A DNA stretch of 7,875 nucleotides from an uncultured Anaerolineae bacterium (GTDB lineage Bacteria; Chloroflexota; Anaerolineae; Anaerolineales; Villigracilaceae), in NCBI GenBank assembly GCA_903882765.1, contig CAIRYE010000255.1, forward strand, positions 1 through 7,875. Reading direction: 5' to 3'. The first letter of the stretch is position 1; every line of letters begins with the position of its first letter. The notes under the pieces were generated by a model. That model ran no database searches. It was not told where the DNA came from and worked only from the letters and a program-made list of their open reading frames with translations. Below, piece after piece: positions 1-5,943 of the stretch. Both the position numbers and the translations under genes were made by a program.

Positions 1-730
1 CTGTTGCTCCGCTGGCCGGATCTTTTTGGGTAACCCAGCCAGAACGATATTCAAGAAGGGCTAGAAGGGCTTTTGGATTGACGGAATAGCTTTTTGAAAT
101 TTCTTCAACGATCTGAACACCGGTCAATTGCCGACCGGTTACCTCTTGGGTGTAAGTGGAAAGATACCCGCCTTTGCTATTGATAAATTCGGCCACATTG
201 AATCGGGCAGTGAGGGGTCCGTAAACCAACTCGGAATCAGGTATGATCTTGAAGTAATCGGAATAATTAGCAGAAGAACTACCCCCTGTACCTGTTGCAG
301 TTTGATTAGATGGCGAGGAAGATGGGATAACTAAAGAATCGCCTGGATAGATCACCTCAAATTCTGTCATATTATTCGCGTTGAGGAGATCTTCAACAGA
401 AACATCGAGTTTTTCAGCGATGATTCCCCAAAAGTCACCGTCTTCTACCGTGTAGATTTGGTTACCCGGGGTAGGGGTAACAAATACGGTGTCTGCCGCG
501 ATTTGGGGTAATGGTGTGTAGGTTGGGAAAAACAAGCTAACTCCATCCGGAGTAGGCGTTCCTAAAATTGTTCCTGGCGGCAATGATGTGGGTACAAATT
601 TTTGAATGGGATCCGTATTGGCGATGGAGGCGTTTGCCTGATCGGCATCTACTGCACCCTCTTTGGTTGACGATGAACAGGATGAAATAATGAAGGCGAT
701 AAGGATAAGAAGAGTAATTGATTTGCGCAT
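1..730 (-). CDS. LysM-domain lipoprotein, probable cell-wall protein (C-terminus beyond window)
   Basis: The frame is open from an ATG at 730 to the left edge, giving 243 residues and no stop, so the gene is partial. Residues 1-18 are a lipoprotein signal: MRKS, a hydrophobic stretch, then lipobox ISSC with Cys18. A Thr/Pro-rich linker follows. One LysM repeat spans about residues 92-136 (YTVEDGD at its start, YPGDSLVIP at its end); this fold binds peptidoglycan glycan chains. A Ser/Gly/Thr-rich spacer (137-154) leads to a second module with DSELVYGP, GGYLSTY and NPKALLALLEYRSGWVT. I recall that module from Chloroflexota proteins that often end in an M23 peptidase, but no catalytic domain is visible here. 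Inferred role: a membrane-anchored, wall-binding protein outside the cytoplasmic membrane. The Shine-Dalgarno candidate (AAGG, 743-746) lies 12 nt from the ATG, rather far, but this start alone keeps the signal peptide intact. It is divergent from the MFS gene. Confidence 0.88.
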   Translation of the reverse strand, partial: MRKSITLLILIAFIISSCSSSTKEGAVDADQANASIANTDPIQKFVPTSLPPGTILGTPTPDGVSLFFPTYTPLPQIAADTVFVTPTPGNQIYTVEDGDFWGIIAEKLDVSVEDLLNANNMTEFEVIYPGDSLVIPSSSPSNQTATGTGGSSSANYSDYFKIIPDSELVYGPLTARFNVAEFINSKGGYLSTYTQEVTGRQLTGVQIVEEISKSYSVNPKALLALLEYRSGWVTQKDPASGAT

Positions 731-781
731 ATGTGTATTCTACCTTAATTAGGAAGGTGGATTTATTGCGAATTGATTTCA

Positions 782-787
782 ATTATA
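782..787 (-). promoter_or_regulatory. Candidate -10 box for the LysM lipoprotein gene
   Basis: Read on the minus strand, these bases are a perfect TATAAT, about 51 nt upstream of the lipoprotein ATG. No recognisable -35 hexamer lies 16-18 nt further upstream. That space is instead filled by the inverted repeat at 790-809, which would suit a promoter dependent on a regulator. The region is AT-rich, so a chance match is possible. Confidence 0.35.
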
Positions 788-789
788 AG

Positions 790-809
790 AGGTACAGATA
801 AATGTACCT
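790..809. promoter_or_regulatory. Inverted repeat, candidate operator between divergent genes
   Basis: AGGTACA and TGTACCT form a perfect 7-bp inverted repeat around a 6-bp AT-rich centre (GATAAA). It lies near the middle of the 141-bp gap between the divergent lipoprotein and MFS genes. The spacing and symmetry fit the half-sites of a dimeric helix-turn-helix repressor or activator. No regulator gene is present in the window, so the binding protein is unknown. With no U-run on either side, it is unlikely to be a terminator. Confidence 0.4.
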
Positions 810-871
810 TGGTTTTCGATGATAGAATTCTTGCTCAAAGATAACCTAAACACCAATTATAAAGAGAATCG

Positions 872-2089
872 ATGCTGAAAAAAATTAAAATTACAAAATG
901 GACGATCATGAGTTTTATTGTCCTCAACAACGCCTTCAATATCGCCTTGCCATTTATGGCGCTTTCGGTAATGTCAAAAGAAATTGCCAAAGACCTCGAT
1001 CTATCAATTGTACAGATAGGGATATTGTGGGGGAGTGCCTCGCTGTTATCGATCATTTCGAGTTTACTTGGTGGGGCTGTAGTCGATAAACTTGGAGCAC
1101 GGAAAATCCTTATCTTTAGCAGTCTTTTTGTGGGTTTCTTTGGAGTGATCAGAGGATTTACTTGGGATTTTTATAGTATCGTAACGGTAACAACCATTCT
1201 CGGGTTGGTTTCTCCCTTGATCATGCTCAGTAACTTTAAGGTGTTTCAAGACTGGTTTACATCAAAGGAATTGGTTTTCGCGAATGGGATCATGTCTACA
1301 GGTATGGCGTTGGGATTTTTGATTGGCTCTCAATTTAGCGCAACAGTTTTATCACCATTATTAGGCGGGTGGCGAGGTGTTTTGATCGCTTATTCGGTTG
1401 TTGGCTTTTTGCTTGCCTTCCCTTGGTTGTTCATCCTAAAAGAAAACAGAACGGCAATAAATATAGGCGAAAAATCACTCTCTCTGAAATCATCGATGGT
1501 AAAAGTGATCCGATTAAAAAATGTTTGGCTGCTTGGATTTGCGTTATTTGGCGTGAATGGCGCTATCAATGGTTTGTTAGGGTACCTTCCGTTGTATTTA
1601 CGAACTATCGGTTGGGACGTTCTAAAAGCAAGCACGACGATGACGCTGTTTCATACCGTAAGCATGTTTTTCACCATACCTATTGTTCTTTATTCGTCCA
1701 AGTGGTTTTCGAGGAAGCATTCTACAATCATTGCCGGAAGTTCTATTTTGGTTGGGATCGGGCTACTAGCTGTACTCAGCGGTCCGTGGATATGGCTGGC
1801 AGTTATCTTGGCAGGTTTTTCGCGCGATGGATTTATGGCGCTCTTTTTTACACAGGTTAGCGAAACGGATGGGGTTGACGCAAGCACGGTTGGCACAGCA
1901 ACTGGCTTGACGATGATGCTAAATGGTATTGGTAGCATATTAGCTCCCCCGATCGGCAATTATTTTTCGGCGATCTCATTCTCCGCTCCATTTGGATTTT
2001 GGGCAGCATTAACTTTTTTGGGCGTCCTCTGTTTGTTAGCGGTGGGGCATCCTGCGATACAAGTTAATAAGGTAAGGCGGAGTAGTTAA
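872..2089 (+). CDS. MFS permease (CynX/NarK-like), substrate unknown
   Basis: This 405-residue protein is almost entirely hydrophobic. About 12 membrane segments can be picked out, at roughly 13-35, 48-70, 78-95, 101-120, 136-160, 168-190, 218-245, 256-276, 284-304, 305-327, 340-367 and 373-392. The signature MFS loop 2-3 motif A is intact at residues 68-78 (GAVVDKLGARK, with Asp72, Arg77 and Lys78). A charged loop around 189-215 separates the two six-helix halves. The segment FQDWFTSKELVFANGI before helix 5 recalls the WF-x-x-x-E-x-x-x-ANG pattern of nitrate/cyanate-type permeases. This supports a proton-coupled carrier of a small, perhaps anionic, solute but does not identify it. The ATG has a purine-rich AAAGAG 5 nt upstream. 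The length is normal and the gene appears intact. Its promoter would lie in the divergent gap at 731-871, where I see no clear -35/-10 pair on this strand. Confidence 0.9.
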   Translation: MLKKIKITKWTIMSFIVLNNAFNIALPFMALSVMSKEIAKDLDLSIVQIGILWGSASLLSIISSLLGGAVVDKLGARKILIFSSLFVGFFGVIRGFTWDFYSIVTVTTILGLVSPLIMLSNFKVFQDWFTSKELVFANGIMSTGMALGFLIGSQFSATVLSPLLGGWRGVLIAYSVVGFLLAFPWLFILKENRTAINIGEKSLSLKSSMVKVIRLKNVWLLGFALFGVNGAINGLLGYLPLYLRTIGWDVLKASTTMTLFHTVSMFFTIPIVLYSSKWFSRKHSTIIAGSSILVGIGLLAVLSGPWIWLAVILAGFSRDGFMALFFTQVSETDGVDASTVGTATGLTMMLNGIGSILAPPIGNYFSAISFSAPFGFWAALTFLGVLCLLAVGHPAIQVNKVRRSS

Positions 2090-2114
2090 CATCATTCTCT
2101 CAATGTTGTATGCT

Positions 2115-2120
2115 TATAGT
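2115..2120 (+). promoter_or_regulatory. Weak candidate -10 box upstream of the four-helix membrane protein
   Basis: TATAGT matches the sigma-70 -10 consensus at five of six positions and lies 45 nt before the ATG at 2166. There is no good -35 hexamer at the right distance. The downstream gene could equally be read through from the MFS gene, since no clear terminator lies between them. Confidence 0.2.
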
Positions 2121-2165
2121 AGAAGGCAATCGCAGGCGAAAACAACCTGCTGAGAGGATTTGAAC

Positions 2166-2597
2166 ATGAAAACAACTCGTTTAGTAGTTATAGGTTTGGG
2201 GGTATTTTTGATATTTTTCCCTTTGGCAGCCCCGATCATTTTAGGCGGAATTTATTTTGTCCAAAATGGCCATTTCATGGTGGATTATTTGATGCCGGCA
2301 GAATTATTTCCAGCTGGGTTGGTAGGCGCTCTGCTCCTGTTGTTGGTTGCATGGGGAACTAAAACTAAATTCAGAATAATTCTTTGGATTTTTTTGGTAG
2401 GGATCTTATTATTAGTGGGGTCGCAAGCTTATGCGGTTGTTTCTGGTTTGGCAAGTGGAGAAGCACCCTTTAGCGGTCTAAACCAAGCGATCGTTTTAGG
2501 AATGCTAGCGCTTTTTGTGGTTTGTCAATTTGTGTTGGGAGTGTTGGGAATTCAAATGTTTGTTAAGCTTCGACAGAAGGATAAATCAATAGATTAG
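2166..2597 (+). CDS. Four-helix integral membrane protein of unknown function
   Basis: I do not recognise this 143-residue protein. It has four hydrophobic stretches at about residues 6-30, 45-64, 70-93 and 106-134, with short loops. A short cationic N-terminus (MKTTR) and a charged tail (KLRQKDKSID) suggest both ends are cytoplasmic. There are no conserved catalytic-looking residues, no cysteine pair and no signal-peptidase site. I chose ATG 2166 over an in-frame TTG two codons upstream because GAGG at 2154-2157 sits 8 nt from the ATG but only 2 nt from the TTG. The gene starts 76 bp after the MFS gene on the same strand, so co-transcription is possible and it might be an accessory membrane partner, but nothing in the sequence shows this. 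Its stop is one base from the convergent phosphorylase stop. Confidence 0.75.
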   Translation: MKTTRLVVIGLGVFLIFFPLAAPIILGGIYFVQNGHFMVDYLMPAELFPAGLVGALLLLLVAWGTKTKFRIILWIFLVGILLLVGSQAYAVVSGLASGEAPFSGLNQAIVLGMLALFVVCQFVLGVLGIQMFVKLRQKDKSID

Positions 2598-2598
2598 G

Positions 2599-3378
2599 CT
2601 AAAGGGCAAGACATGCCTCTACCGCTAACCAAAAGAGGTTTTTACGAATATCCGAACGCGTCGCCCAGTGCCGTGAATCCCATTCGGAACCACTAAGGTC
2701 ATCGCCACCATACAAGATCTGCCCAAATTCAACACCGCGGAATTTGGCGACCGCAATAAATGCTGAGCACTCCATTTCCACCACCAAGGCGCCTTCCTCC
2801 CTGCGAGATGCAATCTTAGCAGGTGTTTCACGGTAAGGCGCGTCTGTGGTCCAAGTTTTTCCTATTACAAAAGGAACTGATTTGGATTCGAGTACGGTCG
2901 ATATGATCTTTATTTCTCTTTGGCCAGCTTCCACTTCGCGGGATGGGGGTAAATAATGGTAGGAACATCCTTCATCTCGGATAGCGGAACGAACAATGAC
3001 CAAATGTCCAAGCATTATTTCTTTATTGAGGGAACCGCACCCCCCACAGGCAATAAATTTGGTTGCTCCAAGAGCGATGGCGGTTTCGAATAAACCTGCC
3101 GCAAGGGGAGCCCCAACGCCGGGATGGAAAAAAGCTACGTGTTTTCCGTTGGTTTCGATCTCATAGAATTTGTGATTCCCGCTCTCCCAACCTTCGCTGT
3201 GGATCTCTTTGGCATTGTATTTTTCGATCACTTCATCAAGCACATCCTGAAAGAAACAAATAACACAATGTTGTGGAATATTAATTTTCTTGATCTGATG
3301 GGATGGTTCGATCAGCGCAAGGGGTGTAGGGTCAAATTCTAAAATGGGGAAGGTCATATAATTAGTTGGACGAGTCAT
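2599..3378 (-). CDS. Nucleoside phosphorylase, PNP/UDP family (purine/uridine phosphorylase superfamily)
   Basis: This 259-residue cytosolic enzyme belongs to the fold that cleaves nucleosides with phosphate to give a free base and (deoxy)ribose-1-phosphate. Visible landmarks are PGVGAP (86-91), the glycine-rich phosphate loop ACGGCGS (110-116), Arg134 in RSAIRDEG (aligning by eye with the phosphate-binding Arg of E. coli Udp), and VVEMECSA (199-206), where Glu201-Met202-Glu203 forms the ribose-binding signature. GGDDLS (224-229) sits where family members often place a base-contacting Asp. The Gln-x-Arg pair that binds uracil in E. coli Udp is absent: the matching stretch reads TDAPYRE (178-184). 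I therefore do not call it uridine phosphorylase; a purine or other nucleoside is possible. The length is typical. The ATG at 3378 lacks a well-placed Shine-Dalgarno; the nearest AGG is inside the stem at 3387-3414. The gene lies 67 bp after the CBS gene on the same strand. Confidence 0.88.
   Translation of the reverse strand: MTRPTNYMTFPILEFDPTPLALIEPSHQIKKINIPQHCVICFFQDVLDEVIEKYNAKEIHSEGWESGNHKFYEIETNGKHVAFFHPGVGAPLAAGLFETAIALGATKFIACGGCGSLNKEIMLGHLVIVRSAIRDEGCSYHYLPPSREVEAGQREIKIISTVLESKSVPFVIGKTWTTDAPYRETPAKIASRREEGALVVEMECSAFIAVAKFRGVEFGQILYGGDDLSGSEWDSRHWATRSDIRKNLFWLAVEACLAL
2616..2643 (+). terminator. Candidate intrinsic terminator for the 2166-2597 gene
   Basis: CCTCT (2616-2620) and AGAGG (2634-2638) can pair across a 13-nt loop, extendable by a G-U pair, and are followed directly by five T residues (2639-2643). 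This is 18 nt past the stop of the membrane-protein gene and lies within the 3' end of the convergent phosphorylase coding sequence. The stem is short and the loop large, so efficiency is doubtful. Confidence 0.35.
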
Positions 3379-3386
3379 TTTTAATA

Positions 3387-3414
3387 ATCGCCTGCTGGTT
3401 CTTTAGCAGGCGAT
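3387..3414 (-). promoter_or_regulatory. Perfect 10-bp stem-loop between the CBS gene and the phosphorylase start
   Basis: ATCGCCTGCT (3387-3396) and AGCAGGCGAT (3405-3414) are perfect inverted repeats around an 8-nt loop. The stem begins 8 nt upstream of the phosphorylase ATG and 31 nt after the CBS stop on the same strand. Read in the gene direction it is followed by TATTAAAA rather than a U-run, so it is a poor intrinsic terminator. The only AGG near the ATG is inside the arm next to the start codon, so the folded stem would bury it. It may be a translational control element, an mRNA-processing or partial termination site, or a DNA operator; the sequence cannot decide. The + strand has TTTTTA only about 9 nt past the stem, with no gene to terminate. 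Confidence 0.55.
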
Positions 3415-3445
3415 CATTTATGTTTTTATCTAAATGCTTTCGGAA

Positions 3446-3892
3446 TTATTGGGCGAAGCCGGTTCCCATTATGTAATTCTCTAATTCCGCAATCGTTTCT
3501 TTATGATCTGCCAGAAGCGTATCGGCAAGTTTTCGCAAGGAAACAACCCCTATCACTTTTTCATTCTCGATGACTGGTAAATGGCGTATGTGATAACGGG
3601 CCATTAAATTGATGCACTGTTGAACCGATGTTTCAGGTTTAACCATGACCATCTCTTTTGTCATCAGGTCTTTCACAGGGGTGTTTTTCGCCTCACGGCC
3701 GTTTACCTCAACGTTACGGGTGTAATCACGTTCGGTAAAAATACCCACTATTTTGTGGCCATCACTGACCAAAACTGCGCCAGTATCAGCACTTTTCATG
3801 ACCTGAAGAGCATCGAGTACTGTACCACTCACATCTACAGTAAACAATTTTGATTCAGGGTTTTCGAGTAATACTTTGCGAACGATTGCCAT
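3446..3892 (-). CDS. Tandem CBS-domain protein (probable adenine-nucleotide sensor)
   Basis: The 148 residues consist almost entirely of two CBS repeats forming one Bateman module. Repeat 1 (about 1-64) ends in IVGIFTERDYTR (48-59) and repeat 2 (about 72-128) in VIGVVSLRKL (113-122). LMTKEMVMVKPETSV (77-91) is the usual entry to the second repeat. Such modules bind AMP, ATP, S-adenosylmethionine or related ligands at the cleft, and the T/S-x-x-D ribose-contact pattern is seen in TERD (53-56). In the second repeat the equivalent Asp is replaced (SLRK), so perhaps only one site is fully competent. The C-terminal helix with LENYIMG is common in stand-alone CBS proteins. There is no fused enzyme, channel or DNA-binding domain, so it would act on a partner not identified here. 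AAAGG at 3901-3905 lies 8 nt before the ATG. Cytosolic. Confidence 0.9.
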   Translation of the reverse strand: MAIVRKVLLENPESKLFTVDVSGTVLDALQVMKSADTGAVLVSDGHKIVGIFTERDYTRNVEVNGREAKNTPVKDLMTKEMVMVKPETSVQQCINLMARYHIRHLPVIENEKVIGVVSLRKLADTLLADHKETIAELENYIMGTGFAQ

Positions 3893-3927
3893 TTTTTACA
3901 CCTTTCAAATCATATTTATTAATATTA

Positions 3928-3955
3928 ATATTACCCTAAAAAAAGTATTCTTCAA
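3928..3955 (-). promoter_or_regulatory. Candidate sigma-70 promoter for the CBS gene
   Basis: On the minus strand TTGAAG (3950-3955) and TAATAT (3928-3933) are separated by 16 nt; each matches four of six consensus bases. The -10 lies about 35 nt before the ATG. The -10 is the end of a 14-bp perfect AT-only palindrome, TAATATTAATATTA (3920-3933), and the spacer contains seven consecutive T. It fits a 75-bp gap that would otherwise hold no start signal, but the AT-richness lowers specificity. Confidence 0.35.
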
Positions 3956-3967
3956 TAATCTCGAGTG

Positions 3968-5677
3968 TTAATAAGCGATTTCAGATATCAAAATTTCAAA
4001 AGAGCCTAATTTCAATCCTTCCAAAGTAAATTCCTTGTTATTTCTTCCAGCACTCGAGAATAGCAATTTTGGTTGTTTGGCTCCTAAGGGAGGAAAGGAG
4101 AGATGATGTTGAATGGGGGAGTAATTCATGACAATAATTAGGCTTTGGGCAAAACTCGTTCTGGAAAAGCAAAGTACATCCTTATTCGCAAGTTCGATCA
4201 CCTGAAAGTCGCCTTCTACCAAGGCTCGATGATTTCGACGAAACCGGATCATCTTTTTGTAGAAGGATAACAGGGAGTTAGGATCGTCGGATTGGTCGTT
4301 GACATTGATGCCGTCTTTGTAATTTGGATTGATCGGAAGCCAGGTTTTTATCCCAGGGGGGCTGAACCCAGCATTGGGCTCCGAAGTCCATTGCATAGGT
4401 GTGCGATTTTTATCGCGGCTTCGGATACCAGCACGCTTGGCTGCTTCTTCTTTTGAAACGCCTTGGGTATTCACCAATTGGCTGTAATACCAGGTTGCCA
4501 TCGTATCTGTAAGGAGTGTTGGGTCGGTTATGATGTAATCTGACATTCCTATTTCTTCGCCATTGTATAAAAAGGGAGTTCCCCGCAGGGTCATCATTAG
4601 AGCAATTGAAAGCCGGGCTTTTTCGGCATCGTGAATGCCATCGCCAAATTGATTGTAGACCCTAGCACAATCGTGATTGCCAAGGGTGTTACAGGGCCAG
4701 GCCTCGGGCGAAATATTCGCGAGCGCGGCTAATCTAGTTTGTTGGTTTTTGATGATGTGTTCGGGGGTTAGACCGCCATCACTCTGCATTAGCGGAAAAT
4801 TGAAAACGAGATGCAATTCATCTTCACCATTCCCTAAATAGGCGGGGTTATCGTCCTCGCCAACCAGCATTCGATCGCCTTCATATTCATCCAAAACCGA
4901 GCGCAATTCTTTCATCCGTTGATGAACTCCATCCTGCCCATGTTGGTACTTGAACATTTCCGCCCAGAATTTACGCACCTTTTCTTTTTCTTCGGGGGTT
5001 TTTGCCTCGCCTTCATAAATTCGCAACGAGGAGAGTGTGTGAGGTACATTATGCGGTGTTAGATCTGGATCTTCATAGATCGTCCCGATCGCGTCCAGGC
5101 GGTAGCCATCGACGCCGAGATCGAGCCAGAAACGAACCGCGTCCCACATTGCCTCGACCACTGCTGGATTATGCCAGTTGAGGTCTGGCTGCTGCTTCAT
5201 GAAGTAGTGGTAGTAATATTGGCCGCGTTCAGGGGAATAGGTCCAGGCATCGCCGTCGAAGCAGGATTGCCAGTTGTTTGGCGGGGTATCTTGCCAGACA
5301 TACCAATCAGCCTTGGGGTTGGTGCGGCTAGATTTTGATTGTAGAAACCAAGCGTGCTCATCGGAGGTGTGGTTTGCGACTAGATCGAGAATTACCCTAA
5401 TCCCACGGTTGTGAGCTTCGGTTAGGAAGTTTTTGAAATCATCCACTGTGCCGTATTCAGCGCCGACACCGCAATAGTCTTTGATGTCATAACCGATATC
5501 CCAATTTGATGAGGGAAAATGCGGTGATAACCAAATGGCGTCAATGCCAAGATCTTGCAGATAATCCAATTTACTGGTCATGCCAATAAAATCGCCAATC
5601 CCATCTCCATTGCCATCGGCAAAGGACCTAGGATAGATCTGGTAAAAGACCGCTTCTTGCCACCATTTTAAGGACAT
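3968..5677 (-). CDS. GH13 alpha-glucosidase (oligo-alpha-glucosidase type)
   Basis: This 569-residue cytosolic glycoside hydrolase has no signal peptide. It should release glucose from alpha-linked oligosaccharides with retention of configuration. The start MSLKWWQEAVFYQIYPRSF is classic for the family. The calcium-type loop DGNGDGIGD is at 21-29, and the GH13 regions are all present: I DLVANH (98-103), II GYRLDA with nucleophile Asp195, III VGEDD with acid/base Glu274, and IV NHD with Asp336. RTPMQW (425-430) is typical of the oligo-1,6-glucosidase/alpha-glucosidase branch. The residue after the nucleophile is Ala, not the Val of isomaltases, which hints at alpha-1,4 preference. I chose ATG 5677 because GGGAG sits 8 nt upstream and the protein then starts as its relatives do. 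An in-frame ATG at 5692, adding five residues, overlaps the stop of the b5 gene (TAATG). An even longer reading from 5833 merely runs over the b5 gene in another frame. Confidence 0.93.
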   Translation of the reverse strand: MSLKWWQEAVFYQIYPRSFADGNGDGIGDFIGMTSKLDYLQDLGIDAIWLSPHFPSSNWDIGYDIKDYCGVGAEYGTVDDFKNFLTEAHNRGIRVILDLVANHTSDEHAWFLQSKSSRTNPKADWYVWQDTPPNNWQSCFDGDAWTYSPERGQYYYHYFMKQQPDLNWHNPAVVEAMWDAVRFWLDLGVDGYRLDAIGTIYEDPDLTPHNVPHTLSSLRIYEGEAKTPEEKEKVRKFWAEMFKYQHGQDGVHQRMKELRSVLDEYEGDRMLVGEDDNPAYLGNGEDELHLVFNFPLMQSDGGLTPEHIIKNQQTRLAALANISPEAWPCNTLGNHDCARVYNQFGDGIHDAEKARLSIALMMTLRGTPFLYNGEEIGMSDYIITDPTLLTDTMATWYYSQLVNTQGVSKEEAAKRAGIRSRDKNRTPMQWTSEPNAGFSPPGIKTWLPINPNYKDGINVNDQSDDPNSLLSFYKKMIRFRRNHRALVEGDFQVIELANKDVLCFSRTSFAQSLIIVMNYSPIQHHLSFPPLGAKQPKLLFSSAGRNNKEFTLEGLKLGSFEILISEIAY

Positions 5678-5689
5678 AGGTTTTTCTCC

Positions 5690-5694
5690 CATTA
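5690..5694 (-). promoter_or_regulatory. TAATG stop/start overlap joining the b5 and GH13 genes
   Basis: The b5 stop TAA (5694-5692) and an in-frame GH13 ATG (5692-5690) share one base. A second ATG at 5677, preceded by GGGAG, is the stronger initiation site. Either way the ribosome ending the b5 gene is delivered to the GH13 start, which favours translational coupling. Confidence 0.55.
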
Positions 5695-5943
5695 TTTTTC
5701 CAGCCTTCCAACGATCTTGATAGCGGGATGTAGGAAGACGGATATCGTGTGCGGGGCATCTGCCAATTCTGTGGTCAAATCTTGCCCAGGAAAATGTAAG
5801 TTTTCGTGCATTTCCTTGCGCCATTTTGGGCAATCGCTTACATCATATACTATCCCATCATACGCGATCCATTTTGGTGCTCCTTTATCACCGTTGTTTC
5901 TTCGTAACTTTAAATCTGTGATCACAACTTCAGGGATGTCCAT
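5692..5943 (-). CDS. Small cytochrome b5-like heme-binding domain protein
   Basis: The 83 residues form one cytochrome b5-like (Cyt-b5/MAPR-type) domain. The pattern is W-I-A-Y-D-G-x-V-Y-D-V-S-D-C-P-x-W (25-41), then HFPGQDLT (50-57), APH (63-65) and VGRLEK at the end (78-83). Compact bacterial members have the same H-x-x-G-x-D-L-T and APH elements, so His50 and His65 are my candidates for axial heme ligands; His46 and His72 are alternatives. There is no signal peptide or membrane helix, so it is probably a soluble cytosolic electron carrier or heme/ligand-binding protein. I chose ATG 5943 because AAAGG (5949-5953) is 5 nt upstream and the domain begins there; an ATG at 6012 would add 23 residues unlike the family. 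Its TAA shares a base with a possible start of the GH13 gene, so the two are probably one transcript, although no functional link is known to me. Confidence 0.82.
   Translation of the reverse strand: MDIPEVVITDLKLRRNNGDKGAPKWIAYDGIVYDVSDCPKWRKEMHENLHFPGQDLTTELADAPHTISVFLHPAIKIVGRLEK

Noticed and set aside
1369..1860. 163-codon + strand open frame inside the MFS gene
   Set aside because: It lies wholly inside a well-supported gene in another frame, and its Cys/Trp/Arg-rich composition is typical of shadow frames.
2132..2150. GCAGG/CCTGC hairpin after the MFS gene
   Set aside because: The stem has only 5 bp with a 9-nt loop and no U-run; it could form by chance and is too weak to call a terminator.
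2160..2165. TTG start for the four-helix membrane protein
   Set aside because: GAGG would be only 2 nt away, whereas it is 8 nt from the ATG at 2166.
3938..3957. Terminator for the GH13 gene (minus strand, TATT/AATA stem plus T7)
   Set aside because: The stem is four A-U pairs only, too unstable to act, although the T-run is suggestive; the same bases fit the CBS promoter better.
5678..5833. N-terminal extension of the GH13 protein by 52 residues from an ATG at 5833
   Set aside because: The extension reads the b5-like gene in another frame, resembles no GH13 N-terminus, and a GGGAG site precedes the internal ATG at 5677.
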